Shown here piece after piece: positions 1 to 5,558 of a DNA stretch of 8,313 nt. The stretch lies in the NCBI GenBank assembly GCA_030590605.1, contig JAUUYB010000042.1, positions 1 to 8,313 on the forward strand, read 5' to 3'. Made by a program: the position numbers and the translations under genes. The notes beneath the pieces were generated by a model, which worked only from the letters and a program-made list of their open reading frames with translations, did no database searches and had not been told where the DNA came from. Source of the DNA: Candidatus Woesearchaeota archaeon. Its GTDB lineage: Archaea; Nanobdellota; Nanobdellia; Woesearchaeales; JAUUYB01. The stretch's first letter is position 1. Every line of letters begins with the position of its first letter.

Positions 1-570
1 ATAGATAGAGCCTTGTGCTATACCGAAGAGGAGCTGTTTGGGAGCGTCGTGGATGGATATGCATTCTTTCATCCAAGCATGAGTATTTTTCATGGAAACT
101 CTCGCTTCTTCCTTAGAGCACCCATAAAGAGGCATGTGATCAAGCGCCATCGCGACATCGGACCCGATTATCTTCTCGATCTCCATCGTGCGTTTAGGGT
201 CGAGGAATTGTTTGGTCCCATCGAACGGGCTCTTGAATGAGATACCCTTAGTAGAGGTATCTACATGGAAATCATTCTCAAGAGAAAGGACCTGAAATCC
301 ACCGCAATCAGTGAAGATGGTCCTGTCCCAACCCATGAACTTATGCAGACCTCCATGGTTCCTGATGATATCGAGTCCTGGCCGCAAGGAAAGTATGAAA
401 GCGTTCGAAATGATTGATTCTGCACCCATCTCTATAAGATCTTCAGGAGTTATATGCTTGACAGCACCTTTTGTAGCCACTGCCTTGAATGAGGGGGTAT
501 GGACCTTACCATGAGCAGTAGTGAGAATGCCGGTCCTTGCGTTTCCGTCCTCTGCTGTAATCTCAAACAT
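1..570 (-). CDS. tgt: tRNA-guanine transglycosylase, bacterial/queuine-type, N-terminal part (runs off left edge)
   Basis: The minus strand from 570 to 1 is open for 190 codons with no stop, so the gene is 3'-truncated by the window edge. TGT enzymes swap guanine in tRNA for a 7-deazaguanine base through a covalent Asp intermediate in a TIM barrel. Visible family marks are RPGLDIIRNHGGLHKFMGWD (residues 63-82), TDCGGFQVLSL (87-97, with D88 as the first catalytic Asp), SPFDGTK (114-120), a D at 144 and LFGIAQGS (181-188, substrate-binding Q186). The order and wording match the bacterial and eukaryotic enzymes that act at anticodon position 34, not archaeal ArcTGT acting at position 15. The usual TDSGG serine is Cys89 and the usual DEC after D144 reads DHM. 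The N-terminus aligns with the family start. There is no Shine-Dalgarno site, but a TATA box lies 26.5 bases upstream of the ATG, so the mRNA is probably leaderless. The second active-site Asp and the zinc site lie outside the window. The family is certain; the substrate class is inferred. Confidence 0.9.
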   Translation of the reverse strand, partial: MFEITAEDGNARTGILTTAHGKVHTPSFKAVATKGAVKHITPEDLIEMGAESIISNAFILSLRPGLDIIRNHGGLHKFMGWDRTIFTDCGGFQVLSLENDFHVDTSTKGISFKSPFDGTKQFLDPKRTMEIEKIIGSDVAMALDHMPLYGCSKEEARVSMKNTHAWMKECISIHDAPKQLLFGIAQGSIY

Positions 571-592
571 GATGGACAGGACACAGGAGTAG

Positions 593-600
593 AATATAAA
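593..600 (-). promoter_or_regulatory. TATA box of tgt (leaderless)
   Basis: TTTATATT on the minus strand is centred 26.5 bases before the ATG at 570. That is the usual archaeal distance from TATA centre to transcription start, so transcription would begin at or next to the start codon. The bases between (ending TCCTGTCCATC before ATG) hold no GGAGG-like site, which fits a leaderless transcript. Confidence 0.6.
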
Positions 601-743
601 CGTGATGGTAACAGGATGTCAAATGAATGTCATGGGGTTGTGCATTCTTATTCAATAAGATATCAAGTCAGGGATATCGTCTCGATGCTACTGGCGGATA
701 CGCAGAACAGCTTAATTGAGGTCTTCTAATATGAAATTATGGC

Positions 744-753
744 GGTCTAGACC
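744..753. repeat. Perfect 10-bp palindrome GGTCTAGACC beside a TATA box
   Basis: GGTCTAGACC equals its own reverse complement and ends 5 bases before the TATA-like box at 759-768, where BRE/TFB contacts or a repressor would sit. It may be an operator for a dimeric regulator, or chance. No second copy was noticed in the window. Confidence 0.3.
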
Positions 754-758
754 ATATG

Positions 759-768
759 TTTTATAAAT
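759..768 (+). promoter_or_regulatory. Upstream TATA-like box, possible second aEF1A promoter
   Basis: TTTTATAAAT is a near-ideal archaeal TATA element. Used on the plus strand it would start RNA near 790 and give aEF1A a leader of roughly 87 bases. The core is symmetric, so minus-strand use cannot be excluded. Confidence 0.35.
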
Positions 769-810
769 CAGTCTATCTTTACCATGGTTTCGATGGGGGT
801 TTCCAAAACA

Positions 811-820
811 TTTATAAATA
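811..820 (+). promoter_or_regulatory. Main TATA box of the aEF1A gene
   Basis: TTTATAAATA, preceded by the A-rich stretch CCAAAACA that could serve as the BRE, is the strongest TATA element near this gene. Transcription should start near 842, leaving a leader of about 35 bases that contains the Shine-Dalgarno site. A leader with a strong ribosome site sets this highly expressed gene apart from the leaderless genes around it. Confidence 0.65.
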
Positions 821-860
821 AAATAGGAATCCTAAAGGTCGCTAGATTACGAAACAAAGA

Positions 861-867
861 GGGAGGT
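861..867 (+). promoter_or_regulatory. Shine-Dalgarno site of the aEF1A gene
   Basis: GGGAGGT ends 9 bases before the ATG at 877 and matches the anti-Shine-Dalgarno end of archaeal 16S rRNA well. It fixes the start at 877, giving the expected N-terminus [20 protein letters not shown]. Confidence 0.8.
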
Positions 868-876
868 TAACCCAAA

Positions 877-2166
877 ATGGCTAAAGATAAAATACACATA
901 AATCTTGTGTTCATCGGTCACGTTGATCACGGAAAATCAACTACAGTCGGTAGGCTTCTGTTTGACTCAGGAAATGTTGATGAGCAACAGATGAGAAAAC
1001 TTAAAGGGAAAGCTGAAGAGCTCGGCAAAGGCGGATTCGAATTTGCATTCGTCATGGACAACCTGAAAGAAGAAAGGGAGAGGGGAGTAACCATCGACCT
1101 TGCTCATAAGGAGTTCAAGACCGACAAATACTATTTTACCATCATCGACGCACCAGGACACAGGGATTTCATCAAGAACATGATCACCGGCGCATCACAG
1201 GCTGACTGCGCAGTTCTCGTGGTTGCAGCGAATGACGGTGTCAACGCACAGACCATCGAGCACGCAAAGCTCTCGAAGATCCTAGGCGTAGGCCAGCTCA
1301 TCGTAGCAGTCAATAAGATGGATATCTCAGGAGTCGATTATTCCGAAGACAAATTCAATAAAGTTGTCGAGGAAGTCACTACAACCATCACCCAGGCAGG
1401 ATGGAAGGCAGATGATGTAAAATTCATCCCTATCGCTTCGCTTGTAGGTGACAACGTCGTGAAGAAATCAGAGAAGATGGCTTTCTACACAGGACCAACC
1501 CTTCTTGAGGCAATAGATACGTTCAATCCTCCAGAGAAGCCAACAAATCTTCCTCTCAGGCTCCCTATCCAGGATGTCTATAACATCACTGGAATCGGCG
1601 TAGTCCCTGTCGGAAGAGTCGAGACCGGCATCTTCAAGGTAGGACAGAAAGTCATTGCAGTTCCAGGACGAGAAGGAAAAGGAGTCCCTGGAGAAGTGAA
1701 ATCCATCGAGATGCACCATGAGCAGATGCAGGAAGCAGAGCCTGGTGACAATATCGGATTCAACGTCAGAGGATTCGGCAAGAAGGACATCGCCCGTGGA
1801 GACGTCATCGGACCTGCAGAAGAGCCGCCAACTGTCGCATCAGAGTTCACCGCTCAGATCATCGTCATGAACCATCCGAGCGTCGTGACTGTCGGTTACA
1901 CACCGGTGTTCCATATACACACTACACAGATCGCTTGCCAGGTTACAGCAATCCTGAAGAAGCTAAACCCTGCTACCGGAGAAGTCCTGGAAGAGAACCC
2001 AGATTTCATCAAGAATGGGGATGCAGCAATCATAACTGTGAAGCCTGTTCAGCCGCTTGTGATCGAGAAACAAAAAGAGATCCCTCAGCTATCAAGATTC
2101 GCTATCAGGGACTCTGGCACCACTGTCGCAGCAGGCATGTGCATCGATCTCGTAAAGAAGGCATAA
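877..2166 (+). CDS. tuf: Translation elongation factor 1-alpha (aEF1A)
   Basis: This GTPase carries aminoacyl-tRNA to the ribosomal A site in the cytoplasm. The 429 residues cover the full archaeal length. Domain 1 has the P-loop GHVDHGKST (14-22), the switch I region [11 protein letters not shown] (64-74), G3 DAPGH (91-95) and G4 NKMD (146-149). The beta-barrel domains 2 and 3 follow, with [38 protein letters not shown] and a C-terminal [19 protein letters not shown]. All key GTP-binding residues are kept. Oddities are a G5 region reading IASLVGDN where most archaeal proteins have a Trp or similar before [14 protein letters not shown] in place of the usual MDRxKEERERG, and HAKLSKILG in place of the usual HAFLARTLG. 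It is read from a strong promoter and Shine-Dalgarno site and is followed 65 bases later by uS10, the conserved archaeal order. The upstream str-operon partners (fusA, rps7, rps12) are absent. Identification is certain. Confidence 0.98.
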   Translation: MAKDKIHINLVFIGHVDHGKSTTVGRLLFDSGNVDEQQMRKLKGKAEELGKGGFEFAFVMDNLKEERERGVTIDLAHKEFKTDKYYFTIIDAPGHRDFIKNMITGASQADCAVLVVAANDGVNAQTIEHAKLSKILGVGQLIVAVNKMDISGVDYSEDKFNKVVEEVTTTITQAGWKADDVKFIPIASLVGDNVVKKSEKMAFYTGPTLLEAIDTFNPPEKPTNLPLRLPIQDVYNITGIGVVPVGRVETGIFKVGQKVIAVPGREGKGVPGEVKSIEMHHEQMQEAEPGDNIGFNVRGFGKKDIARGDVIGPAEEPPTVASEFTAQIIVMNHPSVVTVGYTPVFHIHTTQIACQVTAILKKLNPATGEVLEENPDFIKNGDAAIITVKPVQPLVIEKQKEIPQLSRFAIRDSGTTVAAGMCIDLVKKA

Positions 2167-2174
2167 GCCTTCCC

Positions 2175-2187
2175 TTTTTTTTATTTT
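2175..2187 (+). terminator. T-rich terminator after the aEF1A gene
   Basis: An eight-T run followed by ATTTT begins 8 bases after the TAA stop. Archaeal RNA polymerase can terminate on such U-tracts without a hairpin. Because uS10 follows closely, termination is probably partial, lowering uS10 mRNA relative to aEF1A. Confidence 0.5.
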
Positions 2188-2202
2188 CATGGTAAAAACG
2201 AA

Positions 2203-2210
2203 TTTTATCA
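2203..2210 (+). promoter_or_regulatory. Weak TATA-like box before rps10
   Basis: TTTTATCA is centred 25.5 bases before the rps10 ATG and follows GTAAAAACG, which could act as a BRE. The position is right for a leaderless transcript, but the sequence is a poor TATA match and GGAG at 2221-2224 could serve as a ribosome site on read-through mRNA. rps10 may therefore have its own promoter in addition to read-through from the aEF1A gene. Confidence 0.3.
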
Positions 2211-2231
2211 TGAGGTACACGGAGCAACAAA

Positions 2232-2543
2232 ATGCAAAAAGCAAGAATCAAGATAGCATCAACTGAAATAAGCAAAGTCAATGAAGTGAGCGCATTCATC
2301 AAAGATATCTCTGAAAAGACAGGTGTCGAGATTCGTGGACCTATACCTCTTCCTACAAAGAAACTAAGGATGGCTACCCGTAAATCTCCTGATGGAGAAG
2401 GAAAAGCCACTTGGGAACGTTATGAGATGAGAGTACATAAGAGACTTATCGATCTTGGTATCGATGAGCGTGCGCTCAGGCTTGTCATGAGAGTCCCGAT
2501 CCCTGAAGGGCTCCATATCGAGATCGAGATGATCGATGTCTAG
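2232..2543 (+). CDS. rps10: 30S ribosomal protein uS10 (S10)
   Basis: This small-subunit protein of the 30S head has the normal archaeal/eukaryotic length of about 100 residues (103 here). The family pattern is clear: ARIKIAST at the N-terminus, the loop [20 protein letters not shown] (residues 31-50), then [15 protein letters not shown] and the C-terminal strand with [16 protein letters not shown]. The ATG at 2232 is preceded by GGAG at 2221-2224, 7 bases away, and gives the standard N-terminus. It lies 65 bases after the aEF1A gene, the usual archaeal pairing, so at least part of its expression should come from the aEF1A transcript. The stop is TAG and a T-rich tract follows. Identification is certain. 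Confidence 0.97.
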   Translation: MQKARIKIASTEISKVNEVSAFIKDISEKTGVEIRGPIPLPTKKLRMATRKSPDGEGKATWERYEMRVHKRLIDLGIDERALRLVMRVPIPEGLHIEIEMIDV

Positions 2544-2544
2544 A

Positions 2545-2561
2545 TTTTCTTTAGTTTTTTT
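2545..2561 (+). terminator. T-rich terminator after rps10
   Basis: A tract of mostly T (TTTTC, then TTAG, then seven T) starts directly after the rps10 TAG stop, consistent with intrinsic archaeal termination at the end of the aEF1A-uS10 unit. Confidence 0.5.
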
Positions 2562-2637
2562 CATTTGTGCTAAAATAATGCGTATTTATTCATTTTACCA
2601 TAAATCTTAAGAAGAATCTTTCATTCTATCATGATCA

Positions 2638-2656
2638 ATTCAATCAATAATTGAAT
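2638..2656 (+). repeat. 7-bp inverted repeat in the mscS upstream region
   Basis: ATTCAAT and ATTGAAT pair perfectly around a 5-base loop. Eight bases later comes a run of eight T (2665-2672) that touches the mscS ribosome site. The arrangement could be an operator, a weak attenuator in the leader, or chance in AT-rich DNA. Confidence 0.3.
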
Positions 2657-2672
2657 AAATATCATTTTTTTT

Positions 2673-2680
2673 GGGGGCGA
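2673..2680 (+). promoter_or_regulatory. Shine-Dalgarno site of mscS
   Basis: GGGGGCGA resembles GGAGGTGA and ends 4 bases before the ATG at 2685, supporting that start. The promoter is not clear. AATAAATA (2654-2661) lies at leaderless distance but would exclude this ribosome site from the mRNA. TATTTATT (2583-2590) would include it. Confidence 0.6.
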
Positions 2681-2684
2681 TAAT

Positions 2685-3500
2685 ATGGTTGTAGTACAAG
2701 AACTCATAGATGAAGCAGTCGAAAGGACAGTGTTCTACCTGCCTAAAGCAGTAGCTGCGATAATCATCCTGATCATTGGTCTTTGGATCATCAGGGTCAT
2801 AGGCAACGGTTTTGGAAGAAGGATGGAGAAGCAGAAGCTTGATGAATCACTCTCCCATTTTCTGGTAAGCCTATTCAAGATATCGTTTAAGGTAATCTTA
2901 CTCATCACTGTAATCTCGATGCTTGGAGTGCAGATGACCTCATTCATCGCAATACTCGGAGCAGCTGGACTCGCAATAGGATTAGCATTGCAAGGATCGC
3001 TCGGAAATTTCGCTGGGGGTGTCCTGATCCTTGTATTCAAGCCGTTTAAGGTCGGTGACTTCATCGAAGGAGAAGGCCAGCTCGGCAAGGTAGAGAAGAT
3101 CAAGGTCTTCAATACCACACTCAAGACGCCGGACAACAAGACAGTCATAATCCCGAACGGGCCGCTATCGAACGGGACCATAGTCAATTATTCGACAGAA
3201 AAACAACGAAGAGTGGATATGGTATTCGGTATCGGATATGGGGATGACATCAAGAATTCAAGGGATGTCATAAACGCAGTCGTCAAGAAGGACAAGAGGA
3301 TCCTGAAAGACCCTGAACCGCAGATTGTCGTCGGAGAGCTCGGAGACAGTTCAGTGAACTTCAAGGTCAGAGTATGGGCTAAGAACGAGGATTATTGGGG
3401 AGTCTATTTCGATATGCATGAGAACATAAAGATTGAGTTCGATAAGAAAGGCATCTCGATACCATTCCCGCAGACAGATGTGCATGTCCATAACAATTGA
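2685..3500 (+). CDS. mscS: Small-conductance mechanosensitive channel, MscS family
   Basis: This membrane channel opens under tension and releases solutes after osmotic downshock, acting as a homoheptamer in the cytoplasmic membrane. The 271 residues are close to the 286 of E. coli MscS and have the same plan. There are three membrane segments (about 20-40, 60-82 and 86-118). The pore helix TM3 contains GAAGLAIGLALQGSLGNFAG (92-111), and then comes the beta domain with KPFKVGDFI and IIPNGPLSNGTIVNYS. The alpha/beta cage follows, with RILKDPEPQIVVGELGDSSV and the C-terminal motif GISIPFPQTDVHV. The pore glycine/alanine pattern is intact, so it should be functional. It stands alone with its own leader, flanked by T-rich terminators on both sides, and its place next to translation genes has no obvious functional meaning. 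It is an unusually good match to the E. coli type. Identification is confident. Confidence 0.96.
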   Translation: MVVVQELIDEAVERTVFYLPKAVAAIIILIIGLWIIRVIGNGFGRRMEKQKLDESLSHFLVSLFKISFKVILLITVISMLGVQMTSFIAILGAAGLAIGLALQGSLGNFAGGVLILVFKPFKVGDFIEGEGQLGKVEKIKVFNTTLKTPDNKTVIIPNGPLSNGTIVNYSTEKQRRVDMVFGIGYGDDIKNSRDVINAVVKKDKRILKDPEPQIVVGELGDSSVNFKVRVWAKNEDYWGVYFDMHENIKIEFDKKGISIPFPQTDVHVHNN

Positions 3501-3530
3501 TTTTTTTCTTTTATTTTTTCTTTTATTCTT
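3501..3530 (+). terminator. Long T-rich terminator after mscS
   Basis: Thirty bases, nearly all T with scattered C and A, follow the TGA stop immediately. This is the strongest U-tract terminator of the window and isolates mscS from the next gene. Confidence 0.6.
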
Positions 3531-3551
3531 TTAATATATATTTCAAAACTC

Positions 3552-3559
3552 TTTTAAAC
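3552..3559 (+). promoter_or_regulatory. TATA box of the 81-residue protein gene
   Basis: TTTTAAAC is centred 26.5 bases before the ATG at 3582, the leaderless distance. A second candidate, ATATATAT near 3534-3541, would give a short leader of about 18 bases containing AAGGTAAT (3573-3580), a possible ribosome site. Either fits. Confidence 0.4.
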
Positions 3560-3581
3560 AGATGCAATACTCAAGGTAATC

Positions 3582-3827
3582 ATGAAATGGATAGACCTGA
3601 AACGGACCAATGCGTGGGTGATCATAATACTTGCTGTGGTCGTATTCGGGGTGCAGTATGCAGTTTCAGCGATACAGGCAGAGCCTATCATAGATAATCC
3701 TGATGAGCATACAGATATCGCTGATGACCATGACTGTCCATTCGGTATAGTTCATGACCCTTATCCTGGAAGATGCAGGCTGTATCAGGATGCAGATGAT
3801 GATGGGTACTGTGATCTTAGTATGTGA
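3582..3827 (+). CDS. Small membrane-anchored or secreted protein with three cysteines and a DxDxDG loop
   Basis: I do not know a function for this 81-residue protein. Residues 1-11 (MKWIDLKRTNA) are basic, 12-31 form one hydrophobic segment (signal anchor or uncleaved signal peptide), and 34-51 are acidic. The C-terminal 30 residues hold CPFGIVHDPYPGRC (52-65) and DADDDGYCDLS (70-80), with Cys at 52, 65 and 77 and a calcium-loop-like pattern at D70, D72, D74 and G75. From memory, a very similar CPxGxxxDPYPGxC...DxDxDGxCD motif occurs in larger membrane iron-sulfur proteins of bacteria and methanogens. Here it stands alone. The positive N-terminus suggests that the cysteine domain faces outside. 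The start is supported by AAGGT a few bases upstream and by a TATA box at leaderless distance. The real-gene call rests on this recognisable motif. Metal or redox binding is inference only. Confidence 0.75.
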   Translation: MKWIDLKRTNAWVIIILAVVVFGVQYAVSAIQAEPIIDNPDEHTDIADDHDCPFGIVHDPYPGRCRLYQDADDDGYCDLSM

Positions 3828-3852
3828 AATTCATTCTGATTTTTCCATCATA

Positions 3853-3860
3853 TTTATATA
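3853..3860 (+). promoter_or_regulatory. TATA box of the polytopic membrane protein gene (leaderless)
   Basis: TTTATATA is centred 25.5 bases before the ATG at 3882. The bases between are A-rich and only TAGG lies 2 bases from the ATG, too close for a working ribosome site, so the mRNA probably begins at the start codon. Confidence 0.6.
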
Positions 3861-3881
3861 TTAAAAAAACAAAAAATAGGC

Positions 3882-4889
3882 ATGGTCGACATCAGCACAG
3901 ATATAAAAAAGAGTGCAGACCTATTGCTTCATCATAAAAGGATAATCATCCCTACAGTGCTCTCACTCATGCTTCCGATAATCCTCCTTTTCGCTTTTCT
4001 TCAGATGTCTGGCATGCTCCCTCTACTAAGGGAAATCGGCATGCTCACTTCTCAATTCGATGACCAGAAATCAGGGTATCTCCTGGATCCAAACAATCTC
4101 GAACAAGAAGGCTACAGCGAGGAACTCATCAATTATCTTGCCAAAGAAGATGCATATAATGAAGAATTAGGCGATTTCTTTGAAGAAAAAGGATTTGAAG
4201 GAGATATATTTCTAACGTTCTTTACAGTAAAGAACGGCATAATGTTCCTGATCCTCATCCTGATATGGCTTCTCGGTTCGTTCTTGTTTTCATGCATGTC
4301 ATATTCGATCATCGCACTTGCGATAAAGGGAAAAGAGTTCGCTATAGGACCAGTCTTAAGGATGACGTTTTGGTTCTTCTTCCATCTGCTCTCACTTCGG
4401 TTCCTTGTCATGGCGATCATCATCGTCCCATCGATTGTCGGAGGAGCACTGATCGCAATCATGTTCCTGATACACCCGATCGTAGGAGGAATCGGATTAT
4501 TTGCATTGGTGATAGGGATGATTGTATACATATTCTATATCAGTCTCAGGCTGTTCTATTCCATACCTTCAATGTACATGGAGGAACATGGCCCTATCAC
4601 TTCAATCAAGCATAGTTTCCATCTGACCAAAGGATATCTCGCCCAGGTCGTCCTAGTCTTCCTCATAATCTACAGCCTGACAATCATCGTGAACAGCTAT
4701 ATCCGGAATCCTCTCGGGGAGAGCATAGCAGGCATCATCATAGGACCGAACATCTCTGTCATAGGATTCTATCTGCTTGTCCTTGCATTCTTCGTCACAG
4801 TCGAAGCCACAATCTTCGCATTTGAGCATGTGTTCCAATTCTTTACATATCTTGATATGAAAGAGATACACAAGGTCGATATCAAGTAG
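3882..4889 (+). CDS. Polytopic membrane protein of unknown function (DUF975/GPDPase-membrane-domain-like)
   Basis: The protein has 335 residues. A basic N-terminus is followed by a first membrane segment (about 21-41), then a long acidic loop (about 45-115, with many Asp/Glu such as KEDAYNEELGDFFEEKGFEG). Further membrane segments lie near 118-146, 163-183, 185-201, 203-222, 253-275 and 291-316. The stretch SIKHSFHLTKGYLAQVV (241-257) recalls the amphipathic 'A.xxSxxLTKG' element seen before the last segments in DUF975-like and glycerophosphodiesterase-membrane-domain proteins. That likeness is by eye and weak. By the positive-inside rule the acidic loop should face outside. There are no catalytic motifs. 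The start is fixed by a TATA box 25.5 bases upstream, and the gene stands alone between the tri-cysteine protein and the exonuclease. It is certainly a membrane protein; its role is unknown. Confidence 0.85.
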   Translation: MVDISTDIKKSADLLLHHKRIIIPTVLSLMLPIILLFAFLQMSGMLPLLREIGMLTSQFDDQKSGYLLDPNNLEQEGYSEELINYLAKEDAYNEELGDFFEEKGFEGDIFLTFFTVKNGIMFLILILIWLLGSFLFSCMSYSIIALAIKGKEFAIGPVLRMTFWFFFHLLSLRFLVMAIIIVPSIVGGALIAIMFLIHPIVGGIGLFALVIGMIVYIFYISLRLFYSIPSMYMEEHGPITSIKHSFHLTKGYLAQVVLVFLIIYSLTIIVNSYIRNPLGESIAGIIIGPNISVIGFYLLVLAFFVTVEATIFAFEHVFQFFTYLDMKEIHKVDIK

Positions 4890-4914
4890 CACAGGACATA
4901 TCTATACACAGGAC

Positions 4915-4921
4915 TTATTAT
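4915..4921 (+). promoter_or_regulatory. TATA-like box of the exonuclease gene (leaderless)
   Basis: TTATTAT is centred 26 bases before the ATG at 4944, and no ribosome site precedes that ATG. The TATA match is moderate, but the spacing repeats the pattern at other genes here. Confidence 0.4.
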
Positions 4922-4943
4922 CATTCATTCTTCTCTATCAGAT

Positions 4944-5558
4944 ATGATCCGTAACAGCTTCATCTTCCTCGACAGAGTCGGAAAGAGGAAAGAGCAGCAG
5001 ATCTGGGAGCAGGGAATCCATACATGGCAGGATTTTCTTGATAGTCCTAATATCGTGGGGATATCATCTCGTTCTAAAGCATATCACTGCCGTCAAATCA
5101 ATCAGGCATCGCACGCACTTTACTCTCTTGATTCATCTTTCTTTTCGAAAGCACTGTCCTTGAGCGAGCAATGGAGACTCTATAGATTCTTCAGGGAAGA
5201 AGCGATATTCCTTGATATCGAGACTTCAGGAGTGGAAAAATGGGATGATGTGACTGTCGTCGGGCTCTTCGACGGCACAGATACGAAGATCATGATACGA
5301 GGGATCAACCTGGATTTCCACGCACTTTCCAGGGAACTGGCAAATTATAAGATAATAGTGACATTCAACGGCTCGTCTTTTGATATCCCTTTCATCAGGA
5401 AGAGATATCCTGGAGTCATCCCTGATATCCCTCATGTCGATGTCAGGCATCTATGTGAAAGGGCCGGCCTTACCGGAGGGCTTAAGGAGATCGAGAAGAC
5501 ATTGGGGATCAAGAGGAGCAGGATAATTGAGAGATTCTATGGCGGAGACCCTTACTGA
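4944..5558 (+). CDS. DnaQ/RNase H-like 3'-5' exonuclease (YprB/RNase_H_2 family), cut short by an in-frame UGA
   Basis: The 204 codons before the UGA at 5556-5558 encode most of a YprB-type protein. Residues 4-86 form the usual N-terminal part (SFIFLDRVGKRKEQQIWEQG, then TWQDFL and LSLSEQWRLYRFF). The nuclease fold follows with motif I FLDIET (D91, E93), motif II TFNGSSFDIPF (140-150, D147) and HVDVRHL (164-170). The family's third motif, YxxxD, is missing from this product. It is encoded in the same frame after the UGA. As translated here the protein therefore lacks a metal-binding Asp and should be inactive. UGA clearly ends other genes here (mscS and others), so wholesale UGA recoding is unlikely. 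Possible readings are a recent nonsense mutation, a sequencing or assembly error, or read-through. The promoter spacing suggests a leaderless mRNA. The family call is fairly secure; the gene's state is open. Confidence 0.8.
   Translation: MIRNSFIFLDRVGKRKEQQIWEQGIHTWQDFLDSPNIVGISSRSKAYHCRQINQASHALYSLDSSFFSKALSLSEQWRLYRFFREEAIFLDIETSGVEKWDDVTVVGLFDGTDTKIMIRGINLDFHALSRELANYKIIVTFNGSSFDIPFIRKRYPGVIPDIPHVDVRHLCERAGLTGGLKEIEKTLGIKRSRIIERFYGGDPY

Larger units (their letters stand above)
571..876. other. Divergent intergenic control region between tgt and the aEF1A gene
   Basis: These 306 bases separate two genes read outward in opposite directions. They hold the tgt TATA box (593-600), a second TATA-like box (759-768) preceded by a perfect palindrome (744-753), and the aEF1A promoter (811-820) and Shine-Dalgarno site (861-867). 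The stretch from about 601 to 740 shows nothing I can name. It has no cloverleaf, and a 76-codon open frame across 499-729 starts inside tgt, lacks any family pattern and is not called. Confidence 0.6.

Noticed and set aside
568..610. C/D-box small RNA, from C-box-like ATGATGG and GTGATGG
   Set aside because: There is no matching D box (CTGA) or internal D'/C' pair at suitable spacing.
2735..3187. A 150-codon open frame antisense to mscS
   Set aside because: It mirrors the codon pattern of a certain MscS gene and reads as low-complexity Pro/Ser/Met-rich sequence with no family pattern.
3497..3697. A 66-codon frame starting at the mscS stop and overlapping the small tri-cysteine gene
   Set aside because: Its N-terminus is translated from the T-rich terminator (Phe-rich) and it loses to the frame with the conserved cysteine motif.
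4133..4531. A 132-codon open frame antisense to the polytopic membrane gene
   Set aside because: It is the mirror of hydrophobic codons, and the sense strand has a promoter at the right distance.
5556..5558. UGA read as tryptophan or another amino acid throughout the genome
   Set aside because: Several well-delimited genes here end on TGA at their expected family length (mscS, ABC ATPase), so global reassignment does not fit.
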